A stretch of DNA of 43,073 nucleotides from Paludibacteraceae bacterium. Its GTDB lineage: Bacteria > Bacteroidota > Bacteroidia > Bacteroidales > Paludibacteraceae. How positions within the stretch are numbered: position 1 is the stretch's first letter; every line of letters begins with the position of its first letter. The notes below the pieces were generated by a model that searched no databases, was not told the origin of the DNA, and saw only the letters and a list, made by a program, of their open reading frames with translations. This document shows, one piece after another, positions 1 to 9,500 of this stretch. The translations under genes and the position numbers were made by a program. The stretch covers positions 1 to 43,073 of the forward strand of contig JAFPZY010000021.1 in the NCBI GenBank assembly GCA_017417025.1, given 5' to 3'.

Positions 1-480
1 ACACGGAGCTGCCGTACACATGGCAGGGGGAGACCTTCACTGCCGCAGGCAGCAGGACAAAGACGCTGAAGACTGTTGCGGGCTGCGACTCGACTGTGAC
101 ATTCACGCTGAACGTCAATCAGACATACAACCACACCGATGGCACAACCATCTGCGACACAGAGCTGCCTTACACCTGGCAGGGAGAGACCTTCACTGCC
201 GCAGGCAGCAAGACCAAGACGCTGAAGACGGTTGCGGGCTGCGACTCGACAGTGACATTCACGCTGAACGTCAATCAGACATACAACCACGCAGACGGCA
301 CAACCATCTGCGACACAGAGCTGCCTTACACCTGGCAGGGAGAGACGTTCACTGCCGCAGGCAGCAAGACCAAGACACTGAAGACTGTTGCGGGCTGCGA
401 CTCGACTGTGACATTCACGCTCAACGTCAATCAGACATACAACAACACCGACGGCACAACCGTCTGCGAGACCGAGCTGC
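1..480 (+). repeat. 156-bp coding tandem repeat
   Basis: Units begin at 121, 277 and 433 with AGACATACAAC, giving an exact period of 156 bp (52 codons). A partial copy occupies 1-120. The units at 121-276 and 277-432 differ at only a few bases, while copies after about 480 have diverged. This suggests recent expansion by unequal exchange at the amino-terminal side of the repeat block. The array may continue upstream of the window. Confidence 0.9.
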
Positions 481-2078
481 CATATCAGTGGCAGGATGTG
501 ACGTTCAAGAAAGCGGACTTCACAAGCACGGACAGCAAAGCTGTGACACGCACGCTGAAGACCGTTGCAGGCTGCGACTCGGTGGTCACATTCACGCTCA
601 ACGTCATCAAGACCATCCACAACTCCGTTGCGCGCACTGTATGCGACAAGGCTCTGCCATACAAGTGGGACGGACTGACCTTCGGCGGGGAGGGGATGCA
701 GACCCGCAAACTGAAAAGCCTTGTCACCGGCTGCGACTCTGTGGTGGACTATCACCTCTCGGTCAGCACCGGCTACATGGCACTTGACGGCGCAACAATA
801 TGCACCGGCGACCTGCCCTACACGTGGGAGGGCTACACCTTCACCCAGGCAGGGACAAAGACACAGACCCTGCGCAGCGTCAGCACCGGCTGCGACTCCA
901 TCGTCACCTTCACCCTCGAAGTGAGGACTTCGCCCGAGACCACGGTCAAGGACATCTTCTGCGAAGGCGACACCTATACTTTCGGCGACACGCTGATAAC
1001 AACTGCAGGCACATACATAAAAAGGTTCGCGCGCGAGGGCAAGTGCGACTCCATTGTCACACTTGAGCTCACCGCCCTCTCCGCACCGGTTACAGTGGCA
1101 GAAGAAGCCACTATCACCGAAGGCGAAAGCTACACATGGGCGGGGCACGGCTCACGCTTTGCCGGACTTACCGCCGACAGCACCTACCGCGACACCCTGC
1201 AACACACCATAGGCGGCTGTGACTCTGTCTATTACGTACTGCGTCTGCATATAGCCAGCCCCAACCTGCGCATGACCGTAACAGCAGACACGGCATGCGC
1301 CGGCGACCCCGCTTTCACCCTGCGACTGCTTGCGCTTGAAGGCAAACCGCAGACTTGCAACATATTGTTCGACGCAACCGCACACCAACAGAAGTTCGCT
1401 GACACACTGTCGGTTAAGCTGACCGCAGGAGGCGCGGAAAACGTCGTGGCAGTGGATATGCCGCTCAACACAGCCGACACCACCGACTACGTGCGCCCGG
1501 GCAACTACAACTTCACTGTCCGCGTCAGCGCCGCCGGAGGCAAGACGGAGGAATACCCATGCACGCTGACGGTGCTCTATCCGTCGTGGGTGCTCTTCCA
1601 GCGCTGGAACGATGTGCTGGCCGTATCCAACGAGGACTACAACGGGCACTACACCTTCTCCGCCATACGCTGGTACCACGCAGGCAAACTGCTGGAAGGC
1701 AAAGGCGACAAGGGGGCATACATATATCAGGACCTCGTTTACGGAGACCCCTACTGGGCGGAACTGACACGCACGGACGACGGTCAGACCATACGCACCT
1801 GCACTTTCTATCCGGAAAAACTGGTGGACGGGACCAACGCGCAGGCTCTGCATGTACGTCTGCTGCCGCGCCGCGAAAGCAGGCAAGTGGGGGTAGAAAC
1901 AGACGCAGAAGGGCAGTATATGGTTTATGATATGGCGGGACGCACCGTCCTGACAGGCGAGTTCGGCACAGGCATGCAGGACATCATTTTCCGCCCGTCA
2001 GACGCAGACGGCACCTACCTGCTGTTCTTCCGTGCAAACGACGGCAGGACCGCCTCGAGGAAGTGGATTGTAAGATAA
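1..2078 (+). CDS. T9SS-secreted GCDS-repeat surface protein, 5' end missing
   Basis: The reading frame is open from the first bases, so the start lies outside the window; 692 residues are visible. The visible part begins with near-identical 52-residue repeats (consensus features: C.TELPYTWQGETF, then GCDSTVTFTLNVN), followed by four or five diverged repeats. Each unit carries two cysteines, one before ELPY and one in GCDS, which may pair. Near residue 430 comes a module that is also found in the next four surface proteins (PSWVLFQRWNDVLAV, YWAELTRTDDG). The last 70 or so residues (YMVYDMAGRTVLTGEF ... RKWIVR) look like a T9SS type A sorting domain. By family knowledge this is exported by the T9SS and attached to the cell surface; adhesion or matrix function is only inference. 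The repeats closely resemble those of the 2209-residue protein at 6520, so the two are probably paralogues. Confidence 0.85.
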   Translation, partial: TELPYTWQGETFTAAGSRTKTLKTVAGCDSTVTFTLNVNQTYNHTDGTTICDTELPYTWQGETFTAAGSKTKTLKTVAGCDSTVTFTLNVNQTYNHADGTTICDTELPYTWQGETFTAAGSKTKTLKTVAGCDSTVTFTLNVNQTYNNTDGTTVCETELPYQWQDVTFKKADFTSTDSKAVTRTLKTVAGCDSVVTFTLNVIKTIHNSVARTVCDKALPYKWDGLTFGGEGMQTRKLKSLVTGCDSVVDYHLSVSTGYMALDGATICTGDLPYTWEGYTFTQAGTKTQTLRSVSTGCDSIVTFTLEVRTSPETTVKDIFCEGDTYTFGDTLITTAGTYIKRFAREGKCDSIVTLELTALSAPVTVAEEATITEGESYTWAGHGSRFAGLTADSTYRDTLQHTIGGCDSVYYVLRLHIASPNLRMTVTADTACAGDPAFTLRLLALEGKPQTCNILFDATAHQQKFADTLSVKLTAGGAENVVAVDMPLNTADTTDYVRPGNYNFTVRVSAAGGKTEEYPCTLTVLYPSWVLFQRWNDVLAVSNEDYNGHYTFSAIRWYHAGKLLEGKGDKGAYIYQDLVYGDPYWAELTRTDDGQTIRTCTFYPEKLVDGTNAQALHVRLLPRRESRQVGVETDAEGQYMVYDMAGRTVLTGEFGTGMQDIIFRPSDADGTYLLFFRANDGRTASRKWIVR

Positions 2079-2121
2079 AATGTGCCTGTCGGCAAAAAAA
2101 TAAAAAAAAGTGCCGCATATA

Positions 2122-2153
2122 TTTGCAAGAACACACGTTTTTTACTATCTTTG
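2122..2153 (+). promoter_or_regulatory. Bacteroidetes-type promoter
   Basis: TTTG at 2122-2125 and TATCTTTG at 2146-2153 are separated by 20 bases, matching the Bacteroidetes sigma-ABfr consensus of TTTG and TAnnTTTG. It sits in the gap after the first gene and predicts transcription starting about 60 bases before the ATG at 2222. Confidence 0.75.
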
Positions 2154-2221
2154 CCGTCACGACTGAAAGTAGCACATCTGTCTCTACTGAAAATTGTACA
2201 TTAAAACGCAAAATAAAAGCT

Positions 2222-4333
2222 ATGACACATACTCTTAAAAACATTGTTTTGTGCGCAGTGCTCTTGTGCTCTGCCACTGCTATGCGTGCACAGGGGACAA
2301 TAGACCTGCTGAACTACAACAAATGTACAATCAAGTACTACACATGGGACTATGATGTCACACAATATGACAACAACGGCAACGCGCTGACCTACGGCTG
2401 GGTAGGAGGCGTAGGCTTCAACAACGACCGCCACAAGGTTATCACCACCACAGGAGGCACCGACCCGCACGTGCCCATAGCCGAAGTGCCGCAGGGCAGC
2501 ACAAGTTCGGTGCGCTTGGGCACAAGCAAGTACAACGACCAGTTTGACGGGAACTGCAACCTCTATGCCAGCGAGACAGCCAAAGGCGGCGGCGTAGTTT
2601 TCCAGTATGAAGTGACTGAAGAGAACGCACTCCTATATATCAACTATGCCGCTTTGCTGACCGACGCACTGCCTGACCACGTTGCGGCGATGGAAAACAT
2701 GATGGGGGAATACTGCTGGCAGTATTGCTCTTATGACAACTACGGCAATCCGGTGCAATGCCCCTACGTCTATGGAGCTTATGCTCTGTTTGAGTATGAG
2801 TCCGACTGGGACTACCAGCAACCCTCTATCCGCTTCTTCCTCGGCGTGGACGGACAGGAAATAGAATGCGCCAGCAAACACCAGCTGCTGTATGACACGC
2901 AGGGCAACCGCGTGAACCTCGCCAACTCGTGGCGCACCACCTCCTTTGACGTACAAGACCCATCCAACCCCTGCGGGGTCTATTACCACTACGACGCATA
3001 TTATCGCGACTGGACACTGATGGCCGTTGACCTCACCCCATTCATCGGGCACACCATCTCTTTCGGCGCTGAATACAAGGACTGCGCACAGGCAGGCTGG
3101 CTGTTCCCCGTGGACGAAGGCGGCAATGTCTATACCAACTACCCCGAGATTTATACCTGCGACGACCACCATCTGGCACGCCTCTATCTGACGGCTTCGT
3201 GCGCCCCCGCAGGCGACGGGCGTAATGTGGAAAGCCCGCTGACCATCACCGGCGAGAACTGCCGGGCCAACCAGCTCACGCTGGAGGCTCCGGACGGGTT
3301 CTACTCCTATCGCTGGTACTCGTCGTCAAACAACAGCACCCTCAGCACCTCGAAGACATGCACCTACACCTTCCCGAGAGGGGAGCAGGAAGCGTTCATC
3401 TACTGCGACGTAACCAACAACCTCACAGCTGGTTGCGGCGGGCAGGTGGAGACCACGACACTGAAACTCTACGTGCAGAACGACTGCAAGTGCGAATCAA
3501 CAATAGCCACTCCGGAGACCGTCTGCGCCGATGCCGACTATCTGCGTATAGAGATGGACTACACGCAGGGCTCTCCCGTCTCTTTCGACATCACTTTCGA
3601 CGAAGCGGCACAGGCACAGGGCTTCCAGAACATCACCAACCAGCAGATAACCAACCCCGCAGCTCTCAACATCCCGATGCCCAAACCCGAAGCCGGCTTC
3701 ATACGCCCCGACCGCTACAATGCGACACTCGTCATTCACCAGTCGTGCGAAGAGGACAAGGCCATCCCATTCGGCTTCTACGTGCTCTACCCCACTTCGG
3801 TGCTCCGCCAGAAATGGGACGACGTGCTCGCTGTGCGCAAGGCGGACTACAACGGCGGATACCAGTTCTCGTCAATACGCTGGTACAAGAACGGAGAACT
3901 CTTCCCCGGACAGGGAACGGACAACTCCTATATCTACCTCTATCCCAACAAGTTCGAGGCAGGCGACAGCTATTGGGCTGAGCTCACCCGCACCGACGAC
4001 GGCAAGACCTTCTGCACTTGCCCCGTCACCCCCGTACCCGCCGACGAAGGAGGGCAGCAGCAAGAACAACCCGACCAACAGCAGCCTGCACGCGGACGCA
4101 TCAACGTCTCGGCAATCACTGACGGCGGCATCAGCCTGCTGCACATATCCGCAGAACTCAGCGGCATGTACTCGGTTTACGACCTTACCGGCTCCCTTGT
4201 CATGCAAGGCATGTTCGGTGCTGCGTATGGCGCAGAGGAGTTTGACCTCCGACCCGCCTCCAAAGGCACTTGTCTCATTGTCTTCCGCGCCGACGACGGC
4301 ACAGTGGAGACACGCAAAGTGCTGGTATATTAA
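2222..4333 (+). CDS. T9SS-secreted surface protein (703 aa)
   Basis: The ATG at 2222 is chosen because it starts a clear signal peptide (MTHTLKNIVLCAVLLCSATA, then MRAQ) downstream of a promoter; the frame is open further upstream but runs through that promoter. The N-terminal half (about residues 25-330) resembles the products at 4353 and 13232: a TYGW segment, a GTDP-type loop, a SVRLG segment and a mature part rich in aromatic residues. A possible Ig-like segment follows (about 335-425, YSYRWYSS...). Then comes the shared module (CADADYLRIEMDY, FDEAAQAQGFQNIT, VLYPTSVLRQKWDDVLAV, YWAELTRTDDGKTF). The protein ends in a T9SS sorting domain (MYSVYDLTGSLVMQGMF ... RKVLVY). A proline- and glutamine-rich linker (EQPDQQQPARG) precedes that domain. 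The next gene follows after 19 bases, so the two are probably cotranscribed. Molecular function is unknown. Confidence 0.85.
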   Translation: MTHTLKNIVLCAVLLCSATAMRAQGTIDLLNYNKCTIKYYTWDYDVTQYDNNGNALTYGWVGGVGFNNDRHKVITTTGGTDPHVPIAEVPQGSTSSVRLGTSKYNDQFDGNCNLYASETAKGGGVVFQYEVTEENALLYINYAALLTDALPDHVAAMENMMGEYCWQYCSYDNYGNPVQCPYVYGAYALFEYESDWDYQQPSIRFFLGVDGQEIECASKHQLLYDTQGNRVNLANSWRTTSFDVQDPSNPCGVYYHYDAYYRDWTLMAVDLTPFIGHTISFGAEYKDCAQAGWLFPVDEGGNVYTNYPEIYTCDDHHLARLYLTASCAPAGDGRNVESPLTITGENCRANQLTLEAPDGFYSYRWYSSSNNSTLSTSKTCTYTFPRGEQEAFIYCDVTNNLTAGCGGQVETTTLKLYVQNDCKCESTIATPETVCADADYLRIEMDYTQGSPVSFDITFDEAAQAQGFQNITNQQITNPAALNIPMPKPEAGFIRPDRYNATLVIHQSCEEDKAIPFGFYVLYPTSVLRQKWDDVLAVRKADYNGGYQFSSIRWYKNGELFPGQGTDNSYIYLYPNKFEAGDSYWAELTRTDDGKTFCTCPVTPVPADEGGQQQEQPDQQQPARGRINVSAITDGGISLLHISAELSGMYSVYDLTGSLVMQGMFGAAYGAEEFDLRPASKGTCLIVFRADDGTVETRKVLVY

Positions 4334-4352
4334 GCATTAAGACTCCTGACGT

Positions 4353-6002
4353 ATGTCTCTGCGCAGCCGCCTGTTTCTGCTCCTGCTTGTTTGGTGTCTG
4401 GCAAACATGCAGGCGCAGTCGTGTTTCGACATGACAGCCCTCACCGAGTCGGTCCGCTTCATGGACCGCGACCTGACGCTGCAGTCCACCGAAATACGCA
4501 CCGACGAGTTCGGCAAGAAGCACTACCACTACACCTACGGCTGGAAAGAGAAACTCTCGCCCGACTCACACCCGCGCCAGACGCTCATCACCACAGCCGG
4601 CACCGACGACCTCTGCCCCTCGCTGTCGGTGCTACCGCCGGACGAAAGCACCTCCGTAAGGCTTGCTTCAGACGGCTATCTGCTGCCCACCGACTCGGCC
4701 AAAGGCGAAATGCTGTTTTTTGACTACACCGTGCCCGCAACGGCTCCGCGGGTGGTCATCAAGCACGCCGCAGTGCTCGAGAACCCGCAGCACCCCATTG
4801 CCGGCGAATATCCCAACCACTCCGCACCCTGGTGCCGCATAGTGGTGGTGATAAAAGACAGTGTATATGAGCGCTTTACCATAGAGCACAACCCCAACAG
4901 GCCAGCCTCGGTGAAGGACTTCACCGCCTTCACCGACACGCAGGGCAGAGACGCTTTGTGGCTCGACTGGACCACCGACACACTCGACTTCTCGGAGTTC
5001 ATCGGCATGCCCGTCACCATCCGCCTCGACAACCGCGACTGCGCACTCACCAGCTGGAAGACCTCGGAGACAGGCAAAGTGTTCAACTTCTGCACCGACC
5101 ATCATACAGGACACCTCTATGCACACCTCTCATGCGTCCCCATGCCCCAACCCGAGGAGCCGGAGGAGCCGGACCCTGTGTGCACCTACGAAGGCACCTT
5201 CTCCGCGCCTGACACGCTCTGCGCCGATGCCGCCAACTGGCGGATTAGCAACAAGTTCACTGCCGGAGCGGTAGTGACTTACGACCTGAGGTTCGACGAA
5301 CTGGCACAGGTGCAGGGCATGCAGAACATCATCGGCGGCACGCTTGAAAGCGAAACGGCGGACATCGTTGTGCCGCTGCCGAAGGCGGACAGCACGTCCT
5401 ACCTCCGCCCGTCTGTCTATAACGCCGAACTGACGTTGCACACTATATGCGAGACTGACACCGTTATCAGCCTGTCATTCACGGTTTTGTATCCGTCCTT
5501 CGTGCTCTTCCAGCGCTGGAACGACGTGATAGCGGTGAGCAACAGCACCTACAACGGCGGCTACGACATCACCGCCGTCAGCTGGTTCCGCGACGGCGCA
5601 CCGGTGCAGGGGCGCGGGAGCCACAATGCCTGGTACGAGGAGACGGGCGGTTTCAGTTACTCCGCAACCGACACGTCTTCAGTGGCTTATCATGCAGCGC
5701 TCACCCGCGCGGACGATGGGCAGACCTTCTGCACATGCAAGTTCAGGCCTGTGCGCCAGAACGGCAACACGAGCATGAACGAAGCGCCTGCCGAGTTCAT
5801 CACGGGCGGCGGGCCGCGCTCTGTCCGCATAGTGGCTCACGCAGAGGGGACATGGACGCTCTGCACGCTTTCAGGCACCCTGCTCGCGTCGGGGACACTC
5901 GGGCAGGCGGAGGAAGTGCTGCTGTCACCCATGCAGGATGTACCCCTGCTTCTTGTCTTCCGCACAGCCGACGGAGCCACGCGCCGCCTGATGCTGAACT
6001 GA
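4353..6002 (+). CDS. T9SS-secreted surface protein (549 aa)
   Basis: The signal peptide is MSLRSRLFLLLLVWCLANMQ followed by AQ. The mature N-terminus (SCFDMTALTESVRFMDRDL, TYGW, HPRQTLITTAGTD, STSVRLAS, TDSAKGEM) aligns by eye with the protein at 13232 (CFDMTKLGEW, TYGW, HPRQTLLTEQGKD, CIRLASD, KDSAKAS), so the two are paralogues of similar design. A PEEPEEPDP linker near residue 270 separates this half from the shared C-terminal module (LCADAANWRI, FDELAQVQGMQNI, VLYPSFVLFQRWNDVIAV, LTRADDGQTFCTC). The T9SS sorting domain at the end is recognisable but diverged (WTLCTLSGTLLASGTLG, LLLVFRTADGATRRLMLN). It probably shares a transcript with the gene at 2222. Expected to be displayed on the cell surface; ligand unknown. 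Confidence 0.82.
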   Translation: MSLRSRLFLLLLVWCLANMQAQSCFDMTALTESVRFMDRDLTLQSTEIRTDEFGKKHYHYTYGWKEKLSPDSHPRQTLITTAGTDDLCPSLSVLPPDESTSVRLASDGYLLPTDSAKGEMLFFDYTVPATAPRVVIKHAAVLENPQHPIAGEYPNHSAPWCRIVVVIKDSVYERFTIEHNPNRPASVKDFTAFTDTQGRDALWLDWTTDTLDFSEFIGMPVTIRLDNRDCALTSWKTSETGKVFNFCTDHHTGHLYAHLSCVPMPQPEEPEEPDPVCTYEGTFSAPDTLCADAANWRISNKFTAGAVVTYDLRFDELAQVQGMQNIIGGTLESETADIVVPLPKADSTSYLRPSVYNAELTLHTICETDTVISLSFTVLYPSFVLFQRWNDVIAVSNSTYNGGYDITAVSWFRDGAPVQGRGSHNAWYEETGGFSYSATDTSSVAYHAALTRADDGQTFCTCKFRPVRQNGNTSMNEAPAEFITGGGPRSVRIVAHAEGTWTLCTLSGTLLASGTLGQAEEVLLSPMQDVPLLLVFRTADGATRRLMLN

Positions 6003-6394
6003 GTCAAACACGAAGACGACACGAAGACGAGACGAAAACGAGACGAAGACGACAGGGGACAGATGCGGCAGTGACACGGGGTGATACGGTAGTGATACGG
6101 TAGTGTGACGGTAGAAGCAAGAGTACTGCGAGGGAACTGCGAGGGTACACGACACACCGCAGACAAGACACAAAAACTGCACTGCCGATACAAAAAAAAC
6201 ACACACAACGCGGCACAAGTGACACAAAAAGCGCCCCAAAAGCGACACGGGCGGCACAAAAAAGCGCCCCAAAAGCGACACGGGCGGCACACGAAAAACG
6301 ACACAAAAAGCACGGCGGAAGACGGACATTGTGTGAGCGTTACGAAAAAAAATAGCCGCTCTGTAAAGAAAAATTAAAGAAAACCTGCAAAATG
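6003..6394. repeat. Gene-free stretch of several short repeat families
   Basis: No convincing gene is seen in the 517 bases between 6002 and 6520. The stretch holds three simple repeat blocks. About 6008-6052 is built on GACGA/AGACG units. About 6080-6114 is GTGATACGGTA repeated, ending in GTGTGACGGTAG. In 6231-6290 a 27-bp sequence starting GCGCCCC recurs exactly after 33 bp. Open frames on both strands here are low-complexity translations of the repeats. The downstream end leads into the promoter at 6395. Confidence 0.75.
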
Positions 6395-6426
6395 TTTGCA
6401 TGTTTTCATTTTTTTTTGTACCTTTG
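6395..6426 (+). promoter_or_regulatory. Bacteroidetes-type promoter of the giant surface gene
   Basis: TTTG at 6395-6398 and TACCTTTG at 6419-6426 are 20 bases apart, a full match to the Bacteroidetes consensus. It predicts a leader of about 85 bases before the ATG at 6520. The genes from 6520 to 17652 lie in one direction and may be read from it. Confidence 0.8.
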
Positions 6427-6519
6427 CCGCCTACTATGGTATGGATTGTTCTCCCACACCCCCAATGGGCAGATTTCTAAACCGCAGAAAAAAAGAGACT
6501 AACAAATAAACAGCCGCCT

Positions 6520-9500
6520 ATGAAGCGAATCTACTCACATATCTTTTTTCTTGCTATCCTGCTCATTTTCACAGGCTTGAATGCGCATGCACAGTGCTGC
6601 CCCGTAAAAGAAAAAGTCGGCGCACGTGACCAGTTCCTCTATGAATATGACAACATTACTCTTACGCAATACACATCATCTGACGAGTATCCCGATGACT
6701 GGTGCAGATATAACGGAGGAAACCAAGCCCCTTCCAATTGGACATATAACAAATTCATAGTAATAGAAGCGACTACATCAAGGAGCACAAATACGGATAA
6801 GTACATACGCTTGTGCTTTTGGTGCGGCAACAACTATTCGGGTAGGACCAGATCATATACCAACGGCTTAGGTCCTGTCCCCGGCGACTATACGGTGACA
6901 CTGCCGATGATGGGATATTTTGATGACGGCTATGATGCAATTGCCTATTGGACTCAAACCACTATGCCAAGCAGTAACAAGCCGATGCTGATGGGTTATC
7001 GCGTGCATAGTTACTGGTACACGTATGCCGGACAATATAATTATTATTGGAATCAGAACATGGGACAATGGGTGTTCTCATTGTCTTCTTATGCAAGCAG
7101 CCAAGCAGGTCCTACAATTTTCTCAAATTCCGTAGGCCACATTACTTCTTTCAACAATCTTACAGTAACAGTTGCCGAGGGGGACAACGGCAATCTCTAT
7201 ATCCAAATCGGAGGGCAGGATTGCAACTCCAATCCTGCTGTGACTATAGGTACGCGCAAGGACAATAATGTAAACAAACTGACCACCACTGTTGTCGGCA
7301 ACGGGTCAGTCACTACATATCCAGACTGCGAGTATCACACGACCGGAGAGACGGTAACACTCACCCCCACTCCTGCGAACACCAACACATGTTTCAAGGG
7401 CTGGACGGGCGATGATGCTTCGTATGTAACCGACAATGGCAATGGCACTTACAGACTTACGATGCAGGCACGCGACATGAATGTGACTGCCAATTTCGGC
7501 TCCTGCACAATAGAGGCGACAGAAGATATAAAACTCTGCGCCAACGAGGTGCCGTTTGACTGGAACGACAACACATATTTCTCCTCCGCCACTGCCGACT
7601 ACACCTGCAAGAGCAAGGTTGACCCGACTGTCGATTCAATTACCCATCTTGTCTTGACCGTCTTCCCGATGCCCATTTACGGTGCTCCGGAAGATGTCAC
7701 GATATGCGAGAAGGAGTTGCCCTACACATGGGACAAAGACGGCAAACAATACACGAAGGGAGATACATACGAGTATGTCGAGTACCACGAAGGAAGCACC
7801 TGTGTGAAAGCGGCTTACACCCTCAATCTCAAGGTCAATCCTGTCACTTACGGCACAGCGACGAAGTGGATATGCAGCAACACGCTTGCCACCGAAGGCT
7901 ACACCTGGTGGGGGACAACCTATCACAGCGTGCCTGCCACTCCTCCCACTCACACCTACCAACATCCCGTTTATGACTGCGACTCCATCGTGACACTCGA
8001 CCTGCAGGTGTGCTATGCAGACACATTGTATGACACTATCCGCGTGTGCTCGCTCTCGGACTTCTCCTACAACTGGAGCAAGACAACCGACGGCGTACAG
8101 CACAAGACAAGTGCCGACCTGAAGAACTACAACATCAGGAACACGACGGCGCAGATTGCGGACTCGGTGAAAGGTGTGAAGATGGAGTGTCTCACCGTAA
8201 CAGACGAACCGCTGTTCTGCGACTCTATATGGTATCTTGTCGTGCTCCCGCAGACCGAACCGCAGCTTGTAACAGAGACGGAGAATGCCTGCGAATGTGT
8301 GTTCCCCGACTTTGAGAAAGGCGAGGTGTGGGAGTACACCTTCAACAAGACCAAGCCTGCCAAAGACCAACACATTATATATATAGGAGACACTGCCAAA
8401 GCCGAAAAGAGCAACGGCAACTACATCTTCCGCGACACACTGCGCTCTGCGGGAGGCTGCGACAGCGTGCGTTATATGCTCACCCTCAACGTGGTACGCC
8501 CCGAGATAATGCCGACGCAGACAGTGGAGCAGTGCGACGACGAAGTGTATAGCTGGATTCTGCCAGGTAAGGACATGCCGTCGAAAGAGGAGTTCGAGAT
8601 GATGACCGAGCCGAAACTCTACTACGACACTATCTTTGATGCGGCGGGCTGCGCAAAAGAGTGTTACACTCTCAACCTCATTGTGCACCCGACCTACACC
8701 AAGCCCTTATTCGGCATTAACGGCTCCGCCGACGACCATCGCATCAAACTCGGCGACGTGTATATCAACAAGGGAGAGACGTTCCGCTGCGGCAACCACG
8801 ACTACGACACACCGGGCGAGCACGAGGAAAAAACCAAAACCTCCTTCGGCTGCGACTCCGTGATTCTGTTCAACCTCGTTGTGCTTGACAATGTGGGGCA
8901 TATCTACGAAACCATCTGCGAAGGCGAAGAGTATCCGTGGTACAAAGCATTCTCGGCAGGCACAGAGACAGACACCGTCTGCAAAACCAAAGGCGACTAC
9001 CCGTTCCACACCAAGACAGTGTTCGGCACTGACTCCATCGCCATACTGCACCTGAGCGTTATTCAGCCGGAGCGCACTACAGACACACGCACCGTCTGCG
9101 CCGCAGAACTGCCGTTTATGTGGAACGACATAGAGATTAGCAGCGCAGCCGACAACGGCAAACAGGCACAAAGGAAGAGCCTTATAACAGGCTGCGACTC
9201 CATTGTGACGCTGAACCTCAATGTGATAACGCCGGAGATAATGCCGGTGCAGACCGTGGAGCAGTGCGACGACGAAGTGTATAGCTGGATTCTGCCGGGC
9301 AAGGACATGCCGTCGAAAGAGGAGTTCGAGATGATGACCGAGCCGAAACTCTACTACGACACCATCTTCTCGGATGACGGCTGTGCACTGCAGTGCTACA
9401 CACTGAACCTCATCGTGCACCCGACATACAAGAAATCGCCTTTTGCCATCAACGGCTCAACGGACGACCGCCGTATCAAACTCGGCAATGTGTATATCAA

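Noticed and set aside
1152-1886. 244-codon minus-strand frame
   Set aside because: It is antisense to the first surface gene, whose sorting domain and repeats are clear.
5837-6401. Several minus-strand frames of 100-158 codons and a 90-codon plus frame over 6003-6394
   Set aside because: They only translate the intergenic repeats.
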